A program made the position numbers and the translations under genes. 42,742 bases of DNA from QWOP01 sp003669605. GTDB lineage: Bacteria > Planctomycetota > Planctomycetia > Pirellulales > UBA1268. This document shows positions 31,801 to 39,987 of this stretch, in pieces. Within the stretch, counting starts at the first letter, position 1; every line of letters starts with the position of its first letter. The notes below the pieces were generated by a model, which was not told the DNA's origin, did no database searches, and saw nothing but the letters and a program-made list of their open reading frames with translations. Location: the NCBI GenBank assembly GCA_947481985.1, contig CANKIK010000022.1:1-42742 (forward strand), read 5' to 3'.

Positions 31801-32957
31801 GTTGCCTTCTCCTCGCGGTCTGCCGTGGAGTCCTTGGGTTGGAAGTATTCGGTGAGACGGCTGAAGAAACTCGATCGCTTCGGGCTGACTGCCTTCTGCT
31901 CCTCGGCCGCCAAATCCCTGAGTAAGGCCTCTGCCCGCGGCGAAAGCGTCTTGGGCACTTCGACATGGATGTGCACATGGAGATCACCGATACCGCGGCC
32001 ACGAACCTCTGGCATCCCCAGCCCCCGCACCCGGACGACATCGCCAGCCTGCGTGCCCTTGGTCACCTGCAGCGGTCTTGGCCCGTCGAGCGTGGGCACG
32101 TCGACCGTCGCCCCAAGCGCTGCCTGGCTGAAGGTCACCGGCACCTCGCAGTGCAAATCGCGTCCTTCCCGGGTCAAGAAGGGATGGTCTTCGATCTCGA
32201 TCACGCAGTAGCAGTCCCCGGGAGGACCGCCGTGGGCTCCGGGTTCCCCCTCGCCGGCCAGCCGCACGCGCACATCACGATCCACGCCGGCAGGAATCGT
32301 CACCCGTCGCTCGACACGCTCTTCATGCAAGCCATCGCCACCGCATGTGGAGCACTTCTCGCGGACAACGCTCCCGGCACCGCGGCAGGCCGGACAGGTG
32401 GTCTGCAGGCGAAAAACACCGGCCGACTGCAGGACTTGCCCCCGGCCGGCACAGTAGTCGCAGGCCACGGGCTTCGTCCCCTTCTTCGCGCCGCTCCCGT
32501 CACAGTCACCGCAAGCTTCATGGCGGGTGAATTCCACGGTCTTCGAAGCGCCCCGTGCCGCCTCCAGGAGGGAGAGGGTCATGGTGCTGAAGACGTCGCT
32601 GCCTTGGCGGGGCCGGTTGCCCCGCCGCCGACCGCCGAACTGCTCCCCGAACACCCCACCCCCGAAGATGTCTCCGAAAGCCTCAAAGATATCGGTGATA
32701 TCGTTAAATTCGTGGGTCTTCCCAGCGCCCTGCAGCCCCGCGTGACCATAGCGGTCATAGCGGGCCCGCAGCGCGTCGTCGGAGAGCACCTCGTAGGCGC
32801 GTGCCGCCTCCTTGAAACTGTTGGCGGCCTCGCTGTTGCCAGGATTCTTATCCGGGTGGAAGCGAATCGCCAATTTCCTGTACGAATCCGCGATGTGCGC
32901 AGTCGTCGCCTTGCGGTCGACGCCCAGCACCTCGTAATAGTCGCGCTGTTGCGCCAT
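31797..32957 (-). CDS. dnaJ: Chaperone protein DnaJ
   Basis: 386 residues with a full type-I DnaJ layout. The J domain at 1-70 has HPD at 34-36. A Gly/Phe region (GDIFGGGVFGEQFGG) follows, then four CxxCxGxG zinc repeats (CGDCDGSG, CDYCAGRG, CPACRGAG, CSTCGGDG) and the C-terminal substrate domains (VTIPAGVDRDVRVRLAGEGE, DLHVHIHVEVPKTLSPRAEALL). It stimulates DnaK ATPase and delivers clients. It starts at an ATG 60 bases after the groEL1 stop, with no strong ribosome site, and its stop overlaps the grpE start. Confidence 0.96.
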   Translation of the reverse strand: MAQQRDYYEVLGVDRKATTAHIADSYRKLAIRFHPDKNPGNSEAANSFKEAARAYEVLSDDALRARYDRYGHAGLQGAGKTHEFNDITDIFEAFGDIFGGGVFGEQFGGRRRGNRPRQGSDVFSTMTLSLLEAARGASKTVEFTRHEACGDCDGSGAKKGTKPVACDYCAGRGQVLQSAGVFRLQTTCPACRGAGSVVREKCSTCGGDGLHEERVERRVTIPAGVDRDVRVRLAGEGEPGAHGGPPGDCYCVIEIEDHPFLTREGRDLHCEVPVTFSQAALGATVDVPTLDGPRPLQVTKGTQAGDVVRVRGLGMPEVRGRGIGDLHVHIHVEVPKTLSPRAEALLRDLAAEEQKAVSPKRSSFFSRLTEYFQPKDSTADREEKAT

Positions 32958-32967
32958 GACGAATCAC

Positions 32968-32984
32968 GGGCGGCGCTGCCGCCC
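32968..32984 (-). other. Short GC hairpin between groEL1 and dnaJ
   Basis: GGGCGGC / GCCGCCC, a perfect 7-bp stem with a 3-base loop, lies 11 bases before the dnaJ ATG in the 60-base gap after groEL1. There is no U-tract, so termination is unlikely. It could stabilise the upstream mRNA end, mark a processing site, or limit dnaJ translation by covering the leader. Confidence 0.4.
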
Positions 32985-33017
32985 TCCTGCCGGCATCCCC
33001 GGGGTCAGCCGACAGTG

Positions 33018-34637
33018 TCAGCGGACGCTGCCCTCGACACGCTTCCGCTTCGATTCATCCTTGTCGAGATTCGTCACCAATGCCTCGGTCGTCAGCATCA
33101 GCCCAGCGATGCTGGCAGCGTTGATCAACGCCACCCGCACAACCTTGACTGGATCGATAATGCCGGCCTTGAGCATGTCGACGTACTCGCCCTTATTGGC
33201 ATCGTAGCCGATGTGGAGGGGCTTATCGGCCACCTCGTCGGCCACCACCGAACCGTCGATGCCGCCGTTCTCTGCAATCTGGCGGATCGGAGCTTCGAGC
33301 GCCTGGAGAACGATGTCGATGCCGATCTTCTCGTCGCCTTTCGCCTGGCTGCGGGCCTTCTCCACCGCATCGCGGCAGCGGAGCAGAGCCACACCACCGC
33401 CGGGAACAATCCCTTCCTCGACGGCCGCCCGCGTGGCGTGCAGGGCATCCTCGACGCGGGCCTTCTTCTGCTTCATCTCGGCCTCGGTGCCGGCACCGAC
33501 AGACACGATCGCCACACCGCCAGTCAGCTTCGCCAGCCGCTCCTGGAGTTTCTCGCGATCGTACTCGCTCTCGGTGGCGTCGATCTGATTCCGGATCTGC
33601 TGAACGCGGGTCGTGACATCAGACGACTTGCCAGCCCCCTGGACGATCGTGGTCTCGTTCTTGTCGATGTTGATCTTCTTCGCCTTGCCAAGATGGGAGA
33701 GCTCGAGGTTTTCCAATTTCAACCCCAGGTCCTCGCTGATCAGGGTCCCGCCGGTGAGCATGGCGATGTCACCGAGCATCGCCTTGCGGCGGTCGCCGAA
33801 TCCCGGTGCCTTGGAGGCACAGATATTCAAAACGCCACGGAGTTTGTTGACGACCAGCGCCGTGAGGGCGTCGCCATCGACATCCTCAGCGATGATCAGC
33901 AGCGGCTTGCCTGACTGGGCCACCTTCTCCAAAAGCGGTAGCAATTCGCGGAGATTCGAGATCTTTTTCTCGTGGATCAGGATCAGGGCGTCGTCGAGTT
34001 GGCAGTCCATCTCCGCGGTGCGGTTGATGAAGTACGGGGAAACGTATCCCTTATCGAACTGCATACCGTCGACGAAGCGGACCGTGGTCTCGGTCGTCTT
34101 TCCTTCCTCGACGGTGATCACGCCATCCTTGCCCACCTTCTGGAGAGCCTCGGCCAGCAAGTCGCCGATCGAGCGATCGTTATTGGCACTGATGGCACCG
34201 ACCTGGGCGATCTCCTCCGGGCGCTCCACGCGCTTGGCCATTTCAGTGAGCCGACCGACAGCCGCCTGCACGGCCTTCTCGATGCCACGCCGCACGGCCA
34301 TGGGATTGCTTCCGGCGGCCACCATCCGGGTGCCCTCACGGAAGATCGATCGCGCCAGGACTGTGGCGGTGGTGGTGCCGTCGCCAGCCAGGTCGGAAGT
34401 CTTGGAAGCCACCTCGTTGACGAGTTTTGCCCCCATGTTCTCGAAGGCGTCCTCGAGATCGACCTCCTTGCTGACCGTCACGCCGTCCTTGGTGACCGTT
34501 GGGCCACCAAAAGACTTATCGATGATCACATTGCGGCCAGTGGGCCCCATCGTCACGGCCACGGCGGCGGCGAGTTTCTCGACTCCCTTGAGGAGTTTGG
34601 CGCGGGCCTGATCATCGAACAGCAGTTGCTTGGGCAC
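33018..34637 (-). CDS. groEL1: 60-kDa chaperonin GroEL, paralogue 1 (no GGM tail)
   Basis: 539 residues from a GTG start with AGGAG 9 bases upstream. GroEL signatures are intact: GPTGRNVIIDKSFG, the ATPase loop GDGTTTATVL, ISANNDRSIGDLLAEAL, IIAEDVDGDALTALVVNKLRG, KAPGFGDRRKAMLGDIAMLTGG, VGAGTEAEMKQKKARVEDALHATRAAVEEGIVPGGGVALL (with the catalytic Asp in VEDAL). The C-terminus ends in a basic stretch (DESKRKRVEGSVR) in place of the Gly-Gly-Met tail. It is therefore a divergent chaperonin that likely keeps ATPase and ring formation but has an altered cavity floor. It lies 208 bases after groES, with a strong hairpin between. Confidence 0.95.
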   Translation of the reverse strand: MPKQLLFDDQARAKLLKGVEKLAAAVAVTMGPTGRNVIIDKSFGGPTVTKDGVTVSKEVDLEDAFENMGAKLVNEVASKTSDLAGDGTTTATVLARSIFREGTRMVAAGSNPMAVRRGIEKAVQAAVGRLTEMAKRVERPEEIAQVGAISANNDRSIGDLLAEALQKVGKDGVITVEEGKTTETTVRFVDGMQFDKGYVSPYFINRTAEMDCQLDDALILIHEKKISNLRELLPLLEKVAQSGKPLLIIAEDVDGDALTALVVNKLRGVLNICASKAPGFGDRRKAMLGDIAMLTGGTLISEDLGLKLENLELSHLGKAKKINIDKNETTIVQGAGKSSDVTTRVQQIRNQIDATESEYDREKLQERLAKLTGGVAIVSVGAGTEAEMKQKKARVEDALHATRAAVEEGIVPGGGVALLRCRDAVEKARSQAKGDEKIGIDIVLQALEAPIRQIAENGGIDGSVVADEVADKPLHIGYDANKGEYVDMLKAGIIDPVKVVRVALINAASIAGLMLTTEALVTNLDKDESKRKRVEGSVR

Positions 34638-34790
34638 TGAATCGGACTCCTAGATGGACTGGGCCCCTGCAAAGGAGCCGTGACTGGATGTGCGGAGCGT
34701 GAACTGGCCGAGGGGCATGGACCGGTTGAACGTATGGCCCGCCTCGCACGAATGCGACAGCGAGCGAGAAAACTGCGGCTGTGCTCCGAT

Positions 34791-34822
34791 GGAGATCGGC
34801 CCGCGGCTTCGGGCCGATCTCC
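34791..34822 (-). other. Strong perfect hairpin between groES and groEL1
   Basis: A 13-bp perfect inverted repeat, GGAGATCGGCCCG / CGGGCCGATCTCC, with a 6-base loop (CGGCTT), lies 23 bases past the groES stop. On the transcribed strand no immediate U-run follows (next bases ATCGGAGCACAG), so a simple intrinsic terminator is doubtful. A partial terminator or RNA-processing and stabiliser stem that lowers groEL1 relative to groES is more likely. Confidence 0.6.
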
Positions 34823-34845
34823 AATCGATAGAGCCTGAAAAAATG

Positions 34846-35151
34846 TCAGCCCGAGATTTTCGCGAGGATCTCCCCCTCGCGGAGGATCTTGACCTCGTGG
34901 CCATCAACTTCGATGTCGCTGCCAGAGTACTTGCCATAGATCACTTCGTCGCCGACAGCCAGCGAAAGGGCAGCACGCTGGCCGTTGTCAAGGAGCTTGC
35001 CGGGACCGAGCGCCACGACGTGGCCACGCTGCGGCTTCTCCTTGGCGGAATCGGGCAGAACGATACCTCCGGAGGTCCGCTCCTCGGCTTCGACCGGAGT
35101 CACGACCACGCGGTCGTCGAGCGGACGGATCTTCAGGTTCTTGGCAGCCAT
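34846..35151 (-). CDS. groES: Co-chaperonin GroES
   Basis: 101 residues with the Cpn10 pattern: KIRPLDDRVVVTPVEAEERTSGGIVLPD, including the mobile loop (ERTSGGIVL) that contacts GroEL, then KEKPQRGHVVALGPGK, GDEVIYGKYSGSDIEVDG and a final YLILRE-like VKILREGEILAKISG. AGGAG lies 9 bases before the ATG. It is the only co-chaperonin between two GroEL genes and probably serves both. It follows groEL2 by 85 bases. Confidence 0.97.
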   Translation of the reverse strand: MAAKNLKIRPLDDRVVVTPVEAEERTSGGIVLPDSAKEKPQRGHVVALGPGKLLDNGQRAALSLAVGDEVIYGKYSGSDIEVDGHEVKILREGEILAKISG

Positions 35152-35236
35152 CTCAATGCACTCCTCAAGGAAAAAGAGAAAAAGAATTGTTCGAAACGCA
35201 CGACGGAAGCAACGACAACGAGGGCTTGCAGCCGGC

Positions 35237-36949
35237 CTACATCATCCCGCCCATGCCACCCATGCCGCCCATCCCTCCGCCCATGCCACCCATTCCGCCC
35301 ATGCCGCCCATGCCGCCGCCACCCATGCCGTGGTGATCGTGGCCTTCGCCGCCGTGCTCCTCCTCGGCCTTGGGGATTTCGGTGATCAGCGACTCGGTGG
35401 TCAGCAGGAGGGCCGCCACACTCGCCGCGTTTTGGAGCGCCGTCCTCACGACTTTGGCTGGGTCGATAACGCCGGCCGCGACCAGGTCGCAATAAACTTC
35501 CTTGTCGGCGTCATAGCCGTCGTTCTTCCCCTTCATGTGGCGGACGCGATTGACCACCACAGGGCCGTCGACACCGGCGTTGGTGGCAATGGCTTCGAGA
35601 GGATAGCGAAGGGCATTCTTCACGATCGCCGCCCCCATCTTCTCGTCCCCTTCGAGATCCAACTTGTCGATCGACTTCTCGCTGCGGAGGAGTGCCACGC
35701 CGCCGCCAGGAACGATCCCCTCGGCGAGTGCCGCCTGGGTAGCGCTCTTGGCGTCCTCGATGAGAGCCTTGCGCTCCTTCATCTCGGTCTCGGTGGCCGC
35801 CCCGACGTTGATCTGGGCCACACCGCCAGCCAACTTCGCCAGACGCTCTTGGAGTTTCTCGCGGTCGTAATCGCTGTCGGTGACCTCGATTTCAGCGCGA
35901 ATCTGATTGGCCCTACCGTCGATCGCCACCTTTGAGCCTGCCCCGCTGACGATCGTGGTGTTTTCCGCCTCGACGATCACCTTCTTGGCACGACCGAGGT
36001 CGGTCAACTTGACCGCATCGAGGGCGATGCCCAGATCCTTGAAGATCGCCTGCCCACCAGTGAGCACGGCCAGATCGCCCATGATTGCCTTGCGACGGTC
36101 ACCGTAGCCAGGGGCCTTGATGGCGACCGAGTGGACGATCCCGCGAAGCTTGTTGACCACGAGGGTGGCAAGCGCCTCCCCCTCAACATCCTCAGCAATG
36201 ACCACCAGCGGCTTGCCGGCCTTGCTAATCGCTTCGAGGAGCGGAACGAGATGCTTGGCAGCGGAGATCTTCTCCTCGAAAAGGAGGATGTATGGATTCT
36301 CCAACTCCACCGTCTGCGAATCGGCGTCGGTGACGAAGTGCGGGGAGAGGAAACCGCGGTCGAATTGCATCCCTTCGACAACATCAACGGTGGTCTCGGC
36401 CTGCTTCCCCTCCTCGACCGTAATCACGCCATCCTTGCCGACTTTGAGAAAAGCTTCGGAGAGCACGCTGCCGATCGTGGGATCGTTGTTGCCAGCGATC
36501 GTCGCGATCTGCATCAACTCCTTCTTATTCTTCTCGTTGATCGGCGTCGCCATGGCGAGCACCGCCTTGGAAACCGCATCCACGGCCTTGTGGATGCCGC
36601 GGGAGAGGGCCATGGGATCGGCCCCAGCGGCGATCATCTTCAGCCCTTCGCGGAAAATTGCCTCGGCAAGCACCGTCGCGGTGGTCGTGCCGTCGCCAGC
36701 GACATCGTTGGTCTTGCTGGCGGCCTCTTTCACAAGCTGGGCGCCGAGGTTTTCGAAGGCATCCTCAAGCTCGATATCTTCGGCGACCGTGACGCCGTCC
36801 TTGGTGATCTTCGGTGAACCCCAGCCCTTGTCGAGCACCGCGTTGCGGCCACGGGGGCCGAGCGTGCTCTTCACAGCGCGGGCCAACTTGGACACGCCGG
36901 CGAGCAGGGGCTGGCGGGCTTCGTCGTCGAACACCATTTGCTTGGCCAA
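35237..36949 (-). CDS. groEL2: 60-kDa chaperonin GroEL, paralogue 2 (GGM tail), TTG start
   Basis: 570 residues from a TTG at 36949 preceded by GAGGAAAG; it gives the expected N-terminus (M)AKQMVFDDEARQPL, while the open frame further upstream (to 37177) is unlike GroEL. Signatures: GPRGRNAVLDKGWG, GDGTTTATVLAEAIF, AGNNDPTIGSVLSEAF, FLSPHFVTD, IAEDVEGEALATLVVNKLRG, KAPGYGDRRKAIMGDLAVLTGG, IEDAKSATQAALAEGIVPGGGVALL. The C-terminus has a His-rich patch (EEEHGGEGHDHHG) followed by a long GGM repeat ending MGGMM, typical of a housekeeping GroEL. It is the first gene of the cluster. No CIRCE element (GCACTC-N9-GAGTGC) is visible in the 291 bases upstream. Confidence 0.96.
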   Translation of the reverse strand: MAKQMVFDDEARQPLLAGVSKLARAVKSTLGPRGRNAVLDKGWGSPKITKDGVTVAEDIELEDAFENLGAQLVKEAASKTNDVAGDGTTTATVLAEAIFREGLKMIAAGADPMALSRGIHKAVDAVSKAVLAMATPINEKNKKELMQIATIAGNNDPTIGSVLSEAFLKVGKDGVITVEEGKQAETTVDVVEGMQFDRGFLSPHFVTDADSQTVELENPYILLFEEKISAAKHLVPLLEAISKAGKPLVVIAEDVEGEALATLVVNKLRGIVHSVAIKAPGYGDRRKAIMGDLAVLTGGQAIFKDLGIALDAVKLTDLGRAKKVIVEAENTTIVSGAGSKVAIDGRANQIRAEIEVTDSDYDREKLQERLAKLAGGVAQINVGAATETEMKERKALIEDAKSATQAALAEGIVPGGGVALLRSEKSIDKLDLEGDEKMGAAIVKNALRYPLEAIATNAGVDGPVVVNRVRHMKGKNDGYDADKEVYCDLVAAGVIDPAKVVRTALQNAASVAALLLTTESLITEIPKAEEEHGGEGHDHHGMGGGGMGGMGGMGGMGGGMGGMGGMGGMM

Positions 36950-37240
36950 GGGACTTTCCTCCAAGGTGTGCGGGTCAACCCATCGGGCCACCGAATTGGC
37001 AGCGGCACCGATGGACAAACCTTCCGGGAGCAAGCGGCGTGCCGACCCGGCGGGTACAGAAAAAAACAGCGCCGAACCGGCTCTGCTGCGGGGGATTCTG
37101 GTGCACGGAGCGAACTTCCGCCACCCCCTCGCCGAAAATGGGTGCCTTTTTGGCAGCACCGCGGCCATGACGGGCATCGCCGCCGCCGCATTGCAGTCGA
37201 CCTGGAGCAGACCTGGAGTCGATCGGGAGCCGAACGAGAG

Positions 37241-38314
37241 TCAACGAACCCTCCGCGGCGCCCAGTCAATGTTCGGTTCGAGACCGCGGATAAAGGCTGC
37301 CAGGAGGTCGGCGGCGTGGTCAAGGTCGTCGAGTGATACGGTCTCCACGCCGGAGTGCATGTAGCGGTTTGGCACGCTGACTAGCGCCGTCGCCACTCCG
37401 GCCCGCGTTGTCTGCAGGACGTTGGCGTCAGTTGGCGTTGCCCGACCGCTGGCAGAGAGTTGGCAGGGGATCGAATTGGCACTTGCTGCCGCCAACAGCC
37501 GCTCAACGACATGCGGATTCATATTGGGTCCGCGGAATACCACCGGCCCCTTGCCCAGACTAATGTCACCCTCAGATTTCTTGTCGATCGTCGGACAATC
37601 AGTGGCATGCGTGACGTCGACGGCGATCGCCACGTGCGGATTGACGCCGTAGGCGCTCGTCTGCGCCCCGCGGAGGCCGATCTCCTCCTGCACCGTGGAA
37701 GCGACGTGCAGCGCGCAGGAGAGCGGACCTGCCGCGATCGCCCTCCGAAAGGCTTCGAGCACCACCCACAGCCCGACCTTGTCATCCATCGCCGGCGAGG
37801 CGACAAGATTCCGCCGCAGCGGTTGCACCCGCAACTCTACCGTCACGCAGTCACCGATCCGCACGACGCTCTCAGCGTCGGCCCGATCGGGGGCGCCGAT
37901 GTCGATCCACAGATCCTTGATCTTTGGCACCACCTTCCGCTCCTCATCGCTGAGCAGATGGATCGGCTTGCGGGCGATGACCCCGGGGACAGGCCCGCCC
38001 GTCCCCCAGACCACGACGCGGGAGCCGATGAGTTGCATCGGATCCCATCCGCCGATCGGCTGCACCGAGAGGTAGCCTTCGCCGTCGATGTACTGAATGA
38101 TCAGCCCGATCTGGTCGCAATGACCAGCCAGAAGCATCCGGAGTGGGGCCCCGGGGTTGGAGGTGCCGATGACATTGCCGTGGGAATCGCTCGCGACGGA
38201 ATCGGCGATCGGAGCCAGGTAGTCGCGGACGAGATCCTGCACCGGCCATTCGTAACCGGACGGACTGGGGGTCTCGAGCAGACTGATGAGAAAGTCGTGG
38301 GACTTGGTGTCCAA
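37241..38314 (-). CDS. M42 family metallopeptidase (glutamyl aminopeptidase/endoglucanase-type)
   Basis: 357 residues from a TTG start with GGGAGGA 5 bases upstream, exactly at the family N-terminus (SHDFLISLLETPSPSGYE). Predicted metal ligands are His65 and Asp67 in LAGHCDQIG, Asp177 or Asp178 in AMDDKVG, Glu210/Glu211 in VQEEIGLRG, Asp233 in VDVTHATD, and a C-terminal His in PNRYMHSGVE. These two-metal aminopeptidases form large tetrahedral complexes that trim short peptides left by proteolysis. It is convergent with nothing; its start is divergent from hom (262-base gap). It lies directly upstream of the chaperonin operon on the same strand, with 291 bases between, so a separate promoter for groEL2 is probable. 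Confidence 0.9.
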   Translation of the reverse strand: MDTKSHDFLISLLETPSPSGYEWPVQDLVRDYLAPIADSVASDSHGNVIGTSNPGAPLRMLLAGHCDQIGLIIQYIDGEGYLSVQPIGGWDPMQLIGSRVVVWGTGGPVPGVIARKPIHLLSDEERKVVPKIKDLWIDIGAPDRADAESVVRIGDCVTVELRVQPLRRNLVASPAMDDKVGLWVVLEAFRRAIAAGPLSCALHVASTVQEEIGLRGAQTSAYGVNPHVAIAVDVTHATDCPTIDKKSEGDISLGKGPVVFRGPNMNPHVVERLLAAASANSIPCQLSASGRATPTDANVLQTTRAGVATALVSVPNRYMHSGVETVSLDDLDHAADLLAAFIRGLEPNIDWAPRRVR

Positions 38315-38483
38315 GGGTGTCCTCCCGGGGAAGCCCGGCAGCGGCGGCGTTCCCGGGGATGGACGTTGTACGGCTTTCCCCCCCCGCTGCAAACCCGACG
38401 CCACCCCTCTATCCAGCACAATCCTCACCGCGGCACCACTTTGGCTACGCAGGCTGTGGATACACCGCCGGCCCGACAGAACC

Positions 38484-38508
38484 GGCCTCGCGGGCCGTTC
38501 GCGAGGCC
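38484..38508 (+). promoter_or_regulatory. Perfect hairpin in the hom leader
   Basis: GGCCTCGCG / CGCGAGGCC, a perfect 9-bp stem with a 7-base loop (GGCCGTT), ends 68 bases before the hom ATG, within the divergent M42/hom gap. No U-run follows. It could be an operator for a dimeric regulator or an RNA leader stem. No Thr/Met-rich leader peptide or recognised riboswitch is seen around it. Confidence 0.4.
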
Positions 38509-38576
38509 ACCGTGGCCCCCCCGAGCGAGTCTCGGTACATTGCGGCAATTCCCATTTCCTGGAGCGATTCCTCTCT

Positions 38577-39923
38577 ATGACCAAGCTAGGGCTGGCCCAG
38601 CCCGTTCGCATCGGCATTGTCGGCCTCGGAACAGTTGGTTCCGGCGTGGTCCGGTTGCTAGTTGATTCCGCCGACCACATCACCCGGCACGTTGGCAGGC
38701 CGATCGAGGTGGCTGCCGCGGTGGTCCGTGATCCCACCAAGCAGCGTGACGTGGCGGTGCCGGGGGGGCGCGTCTCGACCGACATCCGCACCATCTCCCG
38801 CGACCCAACGATCGCCCTTGCGGTGCTGCTCGTCGGCGGTTTGGAACCTGCCCGGTCGATGATGGTGGAACTGCTCGAGAACGGGAAGGATGTGGTCACC
38901 GCCAACAAGGCCCTGCTCGCCGAGCATGGTCCGGAACTGTTCGAGTTAGCGCGGCAGCAAGGGAAATCGATCGCCTTTGAGGCGGCGGTGGCCGGTGGCA
39001 TCCCGATCGTGGCTGCGATCGGCGAATGCCTGGCAGCCAATCGCATCGAGAGCATCCGCGGCATCCTCAACGGCACGAGCAACTTCATCCTCACCCGGAT
39101 GGAGGAGGACGGCTCGACCTACGCCGAGGCGCTCACGCTTGCCCAGTCAAAGGGCTTTGCCGAAGCCGATCCCTCGATGGACGTCGACGGTACCGACGCC
39201 ACGCAGAAACTGGCGATCCTCGCCCATCTGGCCTTCGGCGTTTGGGTGCCTTGGAAGGAAATCCCGCGGACGGGGATCGACACCGTCGACATCGATCTCA
39301 TCCGCTATGCCGCAGAATTGGGCTACCGGATCCGGCTGGTGGCCGTTGCACGCCGGGCAGACGGCCGGCTCGCACTGCGTGTGGCACCAGCCCTGGTGCG
39401 GATCGGCACGCCGCTGGCCGAGACACGGGGAGCCTACAACGCCGTCAGCATCGTCGGCGATGCGGTCGGACCGATGTTCTTTCATGGCCTCGGCGCCGGA
39501 CAGATGCCCACCGCTTCGGCGGTCGTCGCCGACATCATCGACACCGTGGTGGGACGGGCAGCGATCACCTTCCGCACCACCGGCGTGCTCGCGGCGGACA
39601 CGACGCCCGGCAACATCTCCAGCGTCGATACCCGTGAACGCCACTTTCTCCGCATCGTCGTCAGTGACCGTCCCGGCGTCCTCGCCAAGATCACCGGGAT
39701 CCTCGGCGACCACGGGATCTCGATCGCCTCAGTGATCCAGCACGACCCAGTCGATGCCCTCCCTGGCGCCGCGGCCAACCTTGAAGCCCCCCCCCCAGGC
39801 GTATCGCTGGTGATCATGACGCATGTCTGCCCTTCGAGCGACGTCCGCGCGGCCGTCGCGGCCATCGACTGCTGCGACGTCGTCCGGGGGCGGAGCGTCT
39901 GCCTGGGGGTCCTCGACGAATGA
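38577..39923 (+). CDS. hom: Homoserine dehydrogenase
   Basis: 448 residues from the ATG at 38577 (the frame is open upstream to 38286 without homology-like content). NAD(P)-binding GIVGLGTVGSG at 13-23; VVTANKALLA with Lys111; GILNGTSNFIL (162-172); AEADPSMDVDGTDATQKLAIL with catalytic Lys211. The last 80 residues form an ACT domain (FLRIVVSDRPGVLAKITGIL...GISIASVIQ), which in this family gives threonine feedback control. The enzyme reduces aspartate-semialdehyde to homoserine. Ten consecutive Cs (39787-39796) in the ACT domain code APPPG, and a 7-G run is at 38762-38768. It leads a cluster with an apgM-type gene and lysC. Confidence 0.95.
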   Translation: MTKLGLAQPVRIGIVGLGTVGSGVVRLLVDSADHITRHVGRPIEVAAAVVRDPTKQRDVAVPGGRVSTDIRTISRDPTIALAVLLVGGLEPARSMMVELLENGKDVVTANKALLAEHGPELFELARQQGKSIAFEAAVAGGIPIVAAIGECLAANRIESIRGILNGTSNFILTRMEEDGSTYAEALTLAQSKGFAEADPSMDVDGTDATQKLAILAHLAFGVWVPWKEIPRTGIDTVDIDLIRYAAELGYRIRLVAVARRADGRLALRVAPALVRIGTPLAETRGAYNAVSIVGDAVGPMFFHGLGAGQMPTASAVVADIIDTVVGRAAITFRTTGVLAADTTPGNISSVDTRERHFLRIVVSDRPGVLAKITGILGDHGISIASVIQHDPVDALPGAAANLEAPPPGVSLVIMTHVCPSSDVRAAVAAIDCCDVVRGRSVCLGVLDE

Positions 39924-39987
39924 CCCCCATTTCCCGGGCGCTTGACGACCGTCCATTCCTGGAAAACCACTCTCCTTGAGGCCCGAC

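Noticed and set aside
31965..33914. 649-aa open frame on the plus strand
   Set aside because: It runs antisense across dnaJ, the intergenic gap and groEL1, whose products are certain; composition is His/Arg/Gly-rich as expected for a shadow frame.
37140..37162. CIRCE-like element in the groEL2 leader
   Set aside because: The stem GGTGCC/GGCAGCACC does not match the CIRCE arms or spacing.
36950..37177. N-terminal extension of groEL2
   Set aside because: Residues are unlike GroEL; the TTG at 36949 yields the standard AKQMVF start.
38315..39094. Long N-terminal extension of the M42 peptidase frame
   Set aside because: It overlaps hom antisense; the TTG at 38314 with GGGAGGA gives the normal family N-terminus.
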